The notes below the pieces were generated by a model. The model saw only the letters and a list, made by a program, of their open reading frames with translations. It was not told where the DNA came from and made no database searches. A stretch of 64,000 bases of DNA, from positions 60,230 through 124,229 of the forward strand of contig DGIS01000034.1 in assembly GCA_002386525.1 (NCBI GenBank). Direction: 5' to 3'. This stretch comes from Sphingobacterium sp. UBA4616. GTDB lineage: Bacteria > Bacteroidota > Bacteroidia > Sphingobacteriales > Sphingobacteriaceae. How positions within the stretch are numbered: the first letter of the stretch is position 1; every line of letters begins with the position of its first letter. A program made the position numbers and the translations under genes. Below, piece after piece: positions 9,801 through 17,138 of this stretch.

Positions 9801-10471
9801 TTTGCGCGCTTCTGACTTCCGTATCCGACAACAACGACCTCATCCAAACCACTGATAACCTCCTGAAGCACAACATGCATTTCTTCAATGCCAGTGGTAC
9901 TTTTTTCTAGCCCCTGATACCCTACATTTGAAAATATCAAAATACTGTTTGCGGCTGGCAACTGGATCGTAAATCTCCCATCCTGATCTGTTACTGTGGA
10001 GATATTGGTACCTTTTACGCTAATTGTCGTTCCGACAAGTATCTGCCCCTTTCCATTGACGACCTTACCACTAATACGCCGCTGCAGAGTTTCTTTAGGT
10101 TCGGAAATCATTGGATTTCTTTTAGGCTTTATCACGATCACCTCATCTTTTTTAACCCATTCCAGGTCCAGAGGCGCTACGATGGCATTTAAGGCATCGT
10201 CCAATTTGGCATGCTGTATATTGACTGACAGACGCGTCTGCGCGAGCGCCTTGCCATTCAAGAAAAAATTGACACCACTCTGCTTTTGTAGATCACGCAT
10301 TACCTGGTTTAGGGTCACATGTTTTGCGGTTAAATTTATGGTCTGCGCATTTCCTTCCGCAAATAGTTGCATAGCAGTCAGCAAGGAAATGAGTACGATC
10401 AATTTCATAATCAGTATACTTCGTAAAGTTAAACTCCACGGGTGTAGCCTAACAAATGGATAAAAAATCAT
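6872..10471 (-). CDS. SusC/RagA TonB-dependent receptor with STN signalling domain
   Basis: This 1199-residue outer-membrane importer may start at ATG 10471, or at ATG 10408, which gives a compact signal peptide MKLIVLISLL to GNAQ. Order of domains: STN (about 44-118, TINLTAKHVTLNQVMRDL), carboxypeptidase-regulatory-like domain (about 131-205, RRISGKVVNGKGQ), plug beginning DEVVVVGYGSQK, then a long beta-barrel ending in Phe (LGLNLTF). STN domains pass ligand occupancy to an inner-membrane FecR, and a FecR and ECF sigma lie directly upstream. With SusD it imports oligosaccharide using TonB energy. Likely induced by its own substrate through the sigma/FecR pair. Confidence 0.94.
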   Translation of the reverse strand: MIFYPFVRLHPWSLTLRSILIMKLIVLISLLTAMQLFAEGNAQTINLTAKHVTLNQVMRDLQKQSGVNFFLNGKALAQTRLSVNIQHAKLDDALNAIVAPLDLEWVKKDEVIVIKPKRNPMISEPKETLQRRISGKVVNGKGQILVGTTISVKGTNISTVTDQDGRFTIQLPAANSILIFSNVGYQGLEKSTTGIEEMHVVLQEVISGLDEVVVVGYGSQKRANVIGAVSTVNGSSVENRSTATLSSSLAGLAAGVNVQNTTGKPGADGANILIRGKGTLNNTSPLVVIDGIVGSMDAVNPNDVESISILKDAATAAIYGSLGSNGVILITTKKGAKGKNNVSYTGMVSMLQPNNVPEFITDYAQHMRLVNEGFKNLGQAAVYTDATINLWEEAKRNPKGFTEFGIPNEVAYPNTNWGDVLFGQRKLLQNHNLSLNGGNDNTQYLFSVGYFNNPGTMPETGADKVRMRINLQSKVAKFLTVGTQTFGDMQNLSVADVVTAYSYLTQTVPGVYPYYNGVYGFPAAAEESATANNALAFLNGMGGKNQVNRFNTTLFAKLDLMRGLQFESKVNYNYAYNETNSHQVPYEKWNFATNKLSTAALAAGQITTQYGVTKSYNVIIDNVLRYSGSFGKHDVGGILGYNEQYFNQYNIGAAKLGLVHPDLTTFNSATTMSSITGDELDYGLRSFFGRANYAYDNKYLAEAVVRYDGSSRFGTAKRWGFFPAFSAGWRISEESFMRPLKSFFSDLRIRASWGKTGNNASPGNYDHLPSYGAVNYSFNNQAVRGLAQTKLGNDLLHWETTTTTNVGFTATALKNKLTVEFDAYRAYTDGILYVPTIPSTVGTATAATMNIAEVSKRGIELTVGYQDKINSFKYGLSANFAYNTNRVEKYKGALSEGYVTDAAGNRVYQSNIGMVSNGVNQRILEGHEINEFYLYNVYRGSGSHFLADGSVDKNGGPHDGMIRTEQDMAWLKAMVDAGYSFQPADGIDPTKIWYGDLIYSDMNADGIYGNVYDQRFMGKRATPAFNYGLSINMAYKGFDASMIWSASSGMSYYWNELYLNSSIVAQGKSMSALVANDHYYYNAANPSDPNNQIDGYYPRLKGVTDAQNGRTSDYYLYNASFVKLRNLQLGYTLPESLSNRFSIAKLRIYLAGENLLTWTKFPGLDPEIGPASNDPALINSSVVNYPTMRQYSLGLNLTF

Positions 10472-10557
10472 ATGTTTGTACGGTTTGTATGTTATTTATA
10501 AATGGTTATCAAAATATGCCCTTGGGCAACACTTATAAGTATATGCATCCAATTCAA

Positions 10558-10585
10558 GGCAGTGCCCCCCAGCACTGCCCTTTTT
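10558..10585. promoter_or_regulatory. hairpin between fecR and susC
   Basis: Perfect 8-bp stem GGCAGTGC (10558-10565) with GCACTGCC (10572-10579), 6-nt loop, followed on the plus strand by TTTTT (10581-10585). All nearby genes are on the minus strand, where the U-tract precedes the stem, so it does not look like a standard terminator for fecR. It may mark a transcript boundary or stabilise the susC leader. Confidence 0.5.
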
Positions 10586-10657
10586 GTCTTGCGTATACCT
10601 TTCTTAGGCTTAGGTAGAATCCATAATCATTTCTTTTTTCATCGTTATTTAGGGTTA

Positions 10658-11932
10658 TTATTGCACTGTCGTCACCAATAAGATATTTTTTTCCTGACTT
10701 TTCATCAGCTCAAAACGCAGCCCACCTTCTTCCAATACATCAAGTACTTCCTGAAGAGGCTTACTTCGTTTTATACGGCCATAGAAATGCGTTTGCGGCA
10801 CCTCACCCTTGTACCTCACTTTTATATTATACCAGCGACCAATCTGCTGGAGTGCATCCGAAAGTGGTGTTTCTTCAAAATAAAATAAGCCATCTTTCCA
10901 CGCTGTAAAAGGTGCAGTATCCACAGGAGCAACCTGTATATCTCCGCTATTGGTGTTGGTCGACTGCTGCCCGGGCTGCAGGTATGTTGCTTCTGAATAT
11001 CGGTTATCGTTTGATAATTTAACCCTTCCATGAACTAAAGTTGTCTTAATCGCTGTGTTCTCGGGATAAGCGTTGACATTAAAGGCAGTCCCAAGCACCT
11101 CTATTTCTTGCTCTTTACTCAACACTTTGAAAGGTCTTGTACTATCTTTGATCACCTCAAAAAAGGCCTCGCCAATGAGGGTAACTTTTCGTTCGTTTTT
11201 GGCAAAGCTCAGTGGATATATTAAGGAAGAGGCTGCATTAAGCCACACTTTTGTACCGTCAGGTAACGTAATCTGATACATCCCACCGCGCGGTGTGGTC
11301 AGCTCCAGCATAACCTTACTGGGATCTGCCTCCCCCCCCTGTTTATATAATGCAGCGTCAGCGATAGATTTCCCATTTTCATAGGCAATTTTTTTCCCCA
11401 TCACGATTCCAGATGCCTGCTTATCGAGTTCCAAAAGTGTACCATCCGCTAAACGAAGGGTAGCGCTATTTCCTCCTGGCTTTACAACCTCGCCCTTTGT
11501 ACTTTGCAATGTTGCAAGATTCTTTTTTACCTGAACGGAATCCCTGTGCTGTCGCCAGACTGCCATTGAAATGACAAAAAGCAATAAACAAGCCGCAGCG
11601 GTCCAGTAAAGCCATCGCGTTACAAAAACAACTTTCCTTCGTGGCGGCACCCCAGCATCAGCAGTGTCATATTTAATGCTCTCACCACGTTCTTTATCCT
11701 GCTGAATTTGTCTTTTGATATTTTCGAGTGTTATTTTTAGTTTGGATTCGCTCATGTTCCCTGCGGACGAAGGTTGCAGTAAATTTGCGACGATGACCTG
11801 GTCGATGGTATGCTGATCCTCGCTATCGTCGTTAGAAAGCATATGCTGTAGCCGTTCGATTTCCTCAAGCGAACAGTTCCCTTCTTTATACTTTTGAAGT
11901 AATTGATTTATTTTAGATTTATTGGTCTCCAC
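10658..11932 (-). CDS. FecR-family anti-sigma factor/signal transducer
   Basis: This 424-residue protein starts with GTG at 11932; the next Met lies 26 residues in and would cut into the conserved N-terminal helix INQLLQKYKEG. An N-terminal cytoplasmic sigma-binding region is followed by one transmembrane segment (about 107-127, LYWTAAACLLLFVISMAVW), then a periplasmic FecR domain (TTPRGGMYQITLPDGTKVWLNAASSLIYP) and a C-terminal region with GLFYFEETPLSDALQQIGRWYN. It receives the signal from the STN domain of the adjacent SusC and releases the upstream sigma factor. It sits between the ECF sigma (67 bp upstream) and susC. Confidence 0.92.
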   Translation of the reverse strand: METNKSKINQLLQKYKEGNCSLEEIERLQHMLSNDDSEDQHTIDQVIVANLLQPSSAGNMSESKLKITLENIKRQIQQDKERGESIKYDTADAGVPPRRKVVFVTRWLYWTAAACLLLFVISMAVWRQHRDSVQVKKNLATLQSTKGEVVKPGGNSATLRLADGTLLELDKQASGIVMGKKIAYENGKSIADAALYKQGGEADPSKVMLELTTPRGGMYQITLPDGTKVWLNAASSLIYPLSFAKNERKVTLIGEAFFEVIKDSTRPFKVLSKEQEIEVLGTAFNVNAYPENTAIKTTLVHGRVKLSNDNRYSEATYLQPGQQSTNTNSGDIQVAPVDTAPFTAWKDGLFYFEETPLSDALQQIGRWYNIKVRYKGEVPQTHFYGRIKRSKPLQEVLDVLEEGGLRFELMKSQEKNILLVTTVQ

Positions 11933-11999
11933 AGAGCTGTATATTTAAAGTAAATACACACAGGGGAAAATAAAGGTCTGCTCTAAAAAAAACTTTTTT

Positions 12000-12599
12000 T
12001 TATTTAGCCGAATAGAGAAGCAGCGCCAATAATAATGTCGAAAATCCATTATCTTGTAATGCGCCATTTCGGATAAACTTATTTGCCTTAACAATATGGT
12101 CGCGAACAGTAGCAATAGAAATACCCATTTCTTCTGCAATTTCCTGATAGCTTTTACTGTCTAGCTTAGACAGCCTAAATATTTTTTGGCGCTGTTTGGG
12201 CAACTTGTTCAATAATTCTTCTACCAAGACCATGGCCTCCTTTGAATCGAGCACTTTATCAATGGTATTTTCGGATTCCACTACTCCATAAGCGAGATGA
12301 AGCTCAGATTCCAGCTCCAATTTCAGCCTTCGTTTAAAATTAAAGGTAATATTGCGCGAACAGGTAAACAGAAATGCTGCAAAAGATTGATCAGGATCTA
12401 TCTTTGATCTATTCTCCCAAATACGTAAAAAAACATCCTGAAGTAGATCCTCTGCGACGGTTTCATCTTTCAGAAACTTAAGGATATTGGCATAAATAAC
12501 CTGGCTATAACGATGGTACAAAATATCAAAAGCCCGCATATCCCCATGATGGAGTTGGCACAAGAGTTCCTGCTCAGGCAAATTTTGATGGATGTCCAT
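12000..12599 (-). CDS. RNA polymerase ECF-type sigma factor
   Basis: This 199-residue sigma-70-family protein has region 2 (FDILYHRYSQVIYANILKF, then AEDLLQDVFLRIWENR, about 25-80) and region 4 with a helix-turn-helix (SYQEIAEEMGISIATVRDHIVKA, about 150-175). The HTH TVRDHI is typical of Bacteroidota FecI-like sigma factors. It is the first gene of the minus-strand relay sigma-fecR-susC-susD and should activate that operon once FecR releases it. It ends with a short hydrophobic tail, common in this group. Confidence 0.93.
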   Translation of the reverse strand: MDIHQNLPEQELLCQLHHGDMRAFDILYHRYSQVIYANILKFLKDETVAEDLLQDVFLRIWENRSKIDPDQSFAAFLFTCSRNITFNFKRRLKLELESELHLAYGVVESENTIDKVLDSKEAMVLVEELLNKLPKQRQKIFRLSKLDSKSYQEIAEEMGISIATVRDHIVKANKFIRNGALQDNGFSTLLLALLLYSAK

Positions 12600-12811
12600 A
12601 ATTGATTATTCTAGGGTTGAAGTTAATTACTTCACTGCAATAATTCAAATCAAATTTCTGAAGCCCAGCAAACTTATGCTATTTTCGCCCATACTTGCAG
12701 TAGCTGTGCCTCTCGAGCTGCCAAATCAATCCATAAAAGTATCCATTTAAAAGCCGAGCAAAACTTTATTTATCATTTCCTCGCACACAGTCTACCGACG
12801 ATTCCATCTAC

Positions 12812-12843
12812 GAAAATAAGCTGCCCAATCTTCTTGGACAGCC
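12812..12843 (-). terminator. probable terminator of the GH32 operon
   Basis: Stem formed by 12835-12842 and 12820-12827 (GCTGTCC with GGGCAGC, one G-U pair), followed on the minus strand by TTATTTT. It lies 23 bp past the GH32 stop codon, the expected place for a transcript end. Confidence 0.6.
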
Positions 12844-12865
12844 CTTAACCGCACACATCAAGTGC

Positions 12866-14371
12866 TTATTTTGTAAACGCATCAATGCCGATGTCTTGAA
12901 ATTCCAACTCTCGATCTCCTAAGACGTGCATCTTGGTCATGGGTTTATTTGGAAAGAATAGACTGGTCATTACCGTTAATCCGCCATCGGCGAAAAGTTC
13001 GATCGAGCTAACGTCAACGTATAGCACTAAAGATACTTCGCTATTATTCGACAACCGTTGAGCAAAAGCGGTCTTGGCGAATTCAGCGCTGAAAGACACC
13101 TCTCCGGACTTTGAGCGGTCGATGTAATATTCATTTGTAGCTTGATGATATCCAATTATCAATTCTTCGCCAAAATCATTTGATAGGATTATCTTAAATT
13201 CCTGCTGTTTCAAATTCTTAAGGTCCACACGGTAAGCTTGTGGAAGATTCTGCTCGAACGAGACTTCTTTTGTTCTGCCACCATGGTATTTTTTTAACGG
13301 ACGAAATGTGGTTTCAATCTCTTTAGGAACAGTACTCGTAACGTAGAACGACTTTCCAACTTTTTCCAACGACAAAATACGCGGTATGGTTAAGGAAGAA
13401 CGCCATGCGGTGGTCGGAACAACATTGGCATATTGCCAGTTGCTCATCCACCCAATCATCAGGTGCCTATCCCCTATGTTACTCCAGGTTACCCCAGCAT
13501 AATTATCGGGTCCCCAATCCAGCCATTTTATTTCGTTGTCTGCTGTACGGAAATGATGCCCATCAAAGTCACCCACAAAGTACTGCGTCACCGAACCACC
13601 GTTGGGTCCACCTGGATTGATACTGACCAATAACACCCATTTTTTAAGTCCATTATAATCCATGGGGATAAGATCTGGGCATTCCCATACCCCACCATGA
13701 GCCCCTAGCTCTTTACCGAACTCACTTTCCTTCTGCCATGTTTTCAAATCTGTGGAAGAATAGAACGTAATACAATCTTTTGTTGCCAAGGTCATAATCC
13801 AACGTTGGCTATCTGCATGCCACATCACCTTTGGATCTCTAAAATCCCATATTCCCGAATTGGGAAGTACTGGATTTCCCCGATACTTTGTCCAACTGAC
13901 TCCCTCGTCCAAACTATAAGCCAAACTTTGATTCTGATGTAGACCTGTTTTTCGATCTTCTTCCTGCTGATTGTGATGGGTAAAAATGGCAACCATGGCA
14001 CCTTTTCCAAAACCTGCCGTATTGTCCTTATCGATCACTGCACTACCAGAAAATATAGTTCCTAGGCTGTCGGGGTACAAAGCAATCTTTTTTTCATCCC
14101 AATGAATCAGATCTTTACTCGTTGCATGCCCCCAATGCATCGGCCCCCAAACAGGCTTTTCTGGGTTATGCTGAAAAAAAAGATGATAATTACCGTTCAG
14201 ATAAACCAATCCGTTGGGGTCGTTCATCCAGCCCCGCTGTGGGGTAAAATGGTATTGTGGGCGATACTTTTCTTCGAGATCCCCTTGCTTATGCTGCTCA
14301 ACCTGAGCCAGACTTATACCTGCGATACTCATCAAGAGCATCATAGCTCCGTATTTCTTAAGACTTATCAT
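12866..14371 (-). CDS. GH32 fructan/sucrose hydrolase (invertase, inulinase or levanase type)
   Basis: ATG 14371 gives 501 residues with a clean signal peptide (MISLKKYGAM to SLAQ); a GTG at 14413 would add 14 residues in front of it and is less likely. GH32 catalytic motifs are intact: WMNDPNG with nucleophile Asp51, FRDP with Asp179, and the EC motif with acid/base Glu230. A C-terminal beta-sandwich follows (about 355-500, with SSIELFADGG). It releases fructose from beta-fructosides in the periplasm or outside. It is last in the minus-strand operon porter-fructokinase-GH32, 51 bp after pfkB. The neighbours support a fructose role; whether it prefers levan, inulin or sucrose cannot be read. 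Confidence 0.92.
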   Translation of the reverse strand: MISLKKYGAMMLLMSIAGISLAQVEQHKQGDLEEKYRPQYHFTPQRGWMNDPNGLVYLNGNYHLFFQHNPEKPVWGPMHWGHATSKDLIHWDEKKIALYPDSLGTIFSGSAVIDKDNTAGFGKGAMVAIFTHHNQQEEDRKTGLHQNQSLAYSLDEGVSWTKYRGNPVLPNSGIWDFRDPKVMWHADSQRWIMTLATKDCITFYSSTDLKTWQKESEFGKELGAHGGVWECPDLIPMDYNGLKKWVLLVSINPGGPNGGSVTQYFVGDFDGHHFRTADNEIKWLDWGPDNYAGVTWSNIGDRHLMIGWMSNWQYANVVPTTAWRSSLTIPRILSLEKVGKSFYVTSTVPKEIETTFRPLKKYHGGRTKEVSFEQNLPQAYRVDLKNLKQQEFKIILSNDFGEELIIGYHQATNEYYIDRSKSGEVSFSAEFAKTAFAQRLSNNSEVSLVLYVDVSSIELFADGGLTVMTSLFFPNKPMTKMHVLGDRELEFQDIGIDAFTK

Positions 14372-14422
14372 AGCTTTTTTTAACCCCACCAGGTGTCTAA
14401 AATTATCTTTCACTTAGACGCA

Positions 14423-15373
14423 TTAGATTTCTTCAGTACGTCCATTAAAAATTGGATGCAGCCATTGGAACCGATTGATGACCTCTTTATTGTACGGCGG
14501 ACAAGCCCCCCGGCTCTGCGTCACAAACCCACTTAACGTTGCCGCAAATTCCAATACTTCCTCCAGTTGAACCCCCTGCTGCATCTGGAATCTTTTGGTC
14601 AGGAAAGCCGCCAAAAAAGAATCACCACTTCCGATGGTATCTTCTACCTGAACTTTCAAGGCTGGAAAATGATAACTGATGTTGTCTTTTTTATAATGAT
14701 ATACCGCTCCATCAGCACCATAGGTTACAATTGCCTCCTGAATTGCAAAACGCTCCAGGATCAAATCCACTCGCTGCTGGTCAGTAAATGCCGCAGTAGC
14801 ACCATTCCACTCGGAAATAACATATAGCTCCTCGGCATTCATTTTCACAAAGTCCGCGTACTCCAATAGTTTGTGTATTTTTTCTGGCCCAAAATAAGGT
14901 GCCCGCAGATTGACATCCATCACTCGGAAACGGGCTTTTTGCAGCAATAATAGCAAGCTTTGAAAACTTACTTCATCTCGACAGGCCAAACTCCCGTATA
15001 CCAGAAAATCCACCGCCGCAACTGCGTCCAGAACAATAGGATCCACTGTAATTCTATCCCATGCTACAGGATAGACAATATCATAATGCACATCCCGCTT
15101 TTCATCGATAGAAACCTCTACAGTGGATGTCGGCAAAACATCATCATACTGAAAAAAATCGGTCGGGATACCGAGATCTTCACATACGCTGCGTAGCTCG
15201 TCACCGTTATCATCACGCCCAATACGTGTTAGCATACGCGTTGCTACGCCTAATTTATTGAGGTGATATGCTACATTTAAAGGAGCTCCACCTAATTTTT
15301 TACCCGTAGGAAGATTGTCCCAAAGAACCTCGCCAAAACAAATCCCCTGTATTGATTTATCTCCATTTTTCAT
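14423..15373 (-). CDS. PfkB-family fructokinase
   Basis: This 316-residue cytosolic sugar kinase has an N-terminal KLGGAPLNVAYHLNKLG segment (sugar contact region, about 25-41) and the C-terminal PfkB signature DTIGSGDSFLAAF with catalytic base Asp251 and the anion hole. Flanked by a hexose porter and GH32, it is best read as fructokinase (EC 2.7.1.4), making fructose 6-phosphate. A strong Shine-Dalgarno AAAGGAG lies 5 nt before the ATG. Its stop is 51 bp before the GH32 start. Confidence 0.9.
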   Translation of the reverse strand: MKNGDKSIQGICFGEVLWDNLPTGKKLGGAPLNVAYHLNKLGVATRMLTRIGRDDNGDELRSVCEDLGIPTDFFQYDDVLPTSTVEVSIDEKRDVHYDIVYPVAWDRITVDPIVLDAVAAVDFLVYGSLACRDEVSFQSLLLLLQKARFRVMDVNLRAPYFGPEKIHKLLEYADFVKMNAEELYVISEWNGATAAFTDQQRVDLILERFAIQEAIVTYGADGAVYHYKKDNISYHFPALKVQVEDTIGSGDSFLAAFLTKRFQMQQGVQLEEVLEFAATLSGFVTQSRGACPPYNKEVINRFQWLHPIFNGRTEEI

Positions 15374-15378
15374 ATTTT

Positions 15379-15385
15379 CTCCTTT
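15379..15385 (-). promoter_or_regulatory. strong ribosome binding site of the fructokinase gene
   Basis: AAAGGAG on the minus strand, 5 nt from ATG 15373. Such sites are rare in Bacteroidota, where initiation usually does not use a Shine-Dalgarno, so it supports this start. Confidence 0.6.
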
Positions 15386-15524
15386 CTATACAAAGCTTTG
15401 GCTGAGTGCCAAAACCACGTAACAAATTGATTATTTTAGTTCCCTTTACGTTCAATGTTGACAATAGACACACACGACTCGTTATCACATTGTCACTCGC
15501 CCATCAGCCTAATCTAGCTAAAGA

Positions 15525-16847
15525 CTAATGTAGATTGATGGTATGTCCGAGATCTTCCAATGATTTCCCTTTTGTCTCCGGCATAAACTTGAGCACATAA
15601 ACAAGTTGCAGCACCATAAATAGGGCGAAGATCAAGAAGGTACCGCCGCCGCCGAGCATTTCTGTCAAGGCCGGAAAACAAAACGTGATAATTGCCGCCA
15701 TGACCCAATGGGTCAAGCTGCCAAATGTCTGTCCTTTGGCACGTACATCGTTCGGAAAAATTTCCGAAATAAACACCCAGATCACCGCACCTTGCGAGAA
15801 TGCGAAAAAGGCAATAAAACTCATCAGATAGATGGTGATCGCAAAACCCGTGGTCTGGTTGGTATAAAAAGCATGGGAAACAAGTGCCAATGAAACAATC
15901 AGCCCGATCGAACCCACCAACATTAATTTTCTTCTGCCCACCTTATCGATGAAATTGATCGCCAGCAACGTAAAAATAAAATTGACAACCCCTATACCAA
16001 CTGTCGAAAGCAATGAACTCTGTGAGCCTAATCCCGCCATTTCAAATACACGGGGCGCATAATATATAATGGCGTTGATACCTGAAACTTGATTGAACAG
16101 CGCAAAACAAAAGGCCAATAAAATAGGTTTTGCATTTTCGCGAACGAAGAGCTTGCCTTCTCCTGTGGAATTGTTTTTAGACTCCTGAATTTTTGAAATC
16201 TCCAGCTCGTAACCATCCGAATTAATTTTTTTCATAATCCGTGTTGCCTCGGCCAAATTCCCCCTGTGCAGCAGCAACCATCTCGGACTTTCCGGGATGA
16301 GGAAGATCAAACAGAAGAATAACAACGACGGAAAGCACTGCACCCCCAGCATCCAGCGCCAGGACTCTTCGCCAACCTGACCGATAAAATAATTGGACAA
16401 ATAGGCTATCAAAATACCTAATACAACGTTGAATTGAAAAAGCCCAACCAACTTACCCCGGGATGCTGCCGGGGAGATTTCCGATATATAAATGGGTGCC
16501 GTTACCGAAGAGACGCCAACTCCTATGCCACCCAAAAAGCGGAATAGAATAAATATTGTCCAGTCATTTGCCAGCGCGCTGCCAATCGCTGAAATAAAGT
16601 AAAGAGCAGCAACAGCAAATAAGGTGTTTTTGCGGCCCAATTTATCAGAAGGCAATGCACCTAATGCTGCGCCGACAACCGTTCCGATCAAGGCTATGGC
16701 CATTGTAAGACCATGCTGAAATTCACTTAAATGCCAATGCTCCTGAACGGCCTTCTCTGCTCCCGAAATAACCGCTGTATCAAATCCAAATAAAAATCCT
16801 CCTAAAGCTACTACAAAGGACCAAGCTAATACGGTGTTTTTGTTCAT
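15525..16847 (-). CDS. MFS sugar porter (probable fructose:H+ symporter)
   Basis: This 440-residue protein has 12 predicted membrane spans. Sugar-porter family signatures are present: GFDTAVISGA in helix 1, DKLGRKNT in loop 2-3, PESPRWLLLHRG after helix 6, QVSGINAIIYYAPRVFE in helix 7, and PETKGKSLEDL at the C-terminus. It resembles the inner-membrane monosaccharide importers of Bacteroides fructan loci. It is the first gene of the operon with fructokinase and GH32 and is divergent from the hybrid sensor. Fructose as substrate is inferred from the neighbours. Confidence 0.88.
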   Translation of the reverse strand: MNKNTVLAWSFVVALGGFLFGFDTAVISGAEKAVQEHWHLSEFQHGLTMAIALIGTVVGAALGALPSDKLGRKNTLFAVAALYFISAIGSALANDWTIFILFRFLGGIGVGVSSVTAPIYISEISPAASRGKLVGLFQFNVVLGILIAYLSNYFIGQVGEESWRWMLGVQCFPSLLFFCLIFLIPESPRWLLLHRGNLAEATRIMKKINSDGYELEISKIQESKNNSTGEGKLFVRENAKPILLAFCFALFNQVSGINAIIYYAPRVFEMAGLGSQSSLLSTVGIGVVNFIFTLLAINFIDKVGRRKLMLVGSIGLIVSLALVSHAFYTNQTTGFAITIYLMSFIAFFAFSQGAVIWVFISEIFPNDVRAKGQTFGSLTHWVMAAIITFCFPALTEMLGGGGTFLIFALFMVLQLVYVLKFMPETKGKSLEDLGHTINLH

Positions 16848-16869
16848 GGTGATCTATAATTGATTAATC

Positions 16870-16877
16870 CAAATTTA
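16870..16877 (-). promoter_or_regulatory. candidate -7 element for the porter-fructokinase-GH32 operon
   Basis: TAAATTTG on the minus strand fits the Bacteroidota -7 consensus TAnnTTTG, 22 bp before ATG 16847. A clear -33 TTTG is not seen at the usual distance, which fits an activator-dependent promoter. Confidence 0.4.
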
Positions 16878-17052
16878 ACTTGAATCTCATAATAACTTAA
16901 ATTTACACTCTGCAAAAATGTTTATTTATGTAACATTTATCTAAAATAGCTAAAAAACTAAAGATCTGATTATTATATCAATTCAATCGGTATAAAGTTT
17001 CACTTTTTAGACAGAAAATTTAGAAAATGATACATTTTTTCACGTACACATT

Positions 17053-17073
17053 TTAGTGTGAGATATACACTAA
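17053..17073. promoter_or_regulatory. inverted repeat in the porter/sensor divergent region
   Basis: TTAGTGT (17053-17059) and ACACTAA (17067-17073) are perfect 7-bp arms with a 7-bp spacer, 65 bp before the sensor start codon. It is a candidate site for the AraC output domain of the hybrid sensor or another regulator; this is inference. Confidence 0.4.
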
Positions 17074-17138
17074 CAATCCCACTGTTACTTTAAAAAAAAT
17101 GAAATGATGTATATTCGAACATTTAAGGGAACAAATCG

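Noticed and set aside
5091..10471. SusC/SusD as the transporter of the fructan module
   Set aside because: It is tied to its own sigma/FecR relay and runs directly into GH88-GH29 genes, while the fructan operon is separately terminated and regulated.
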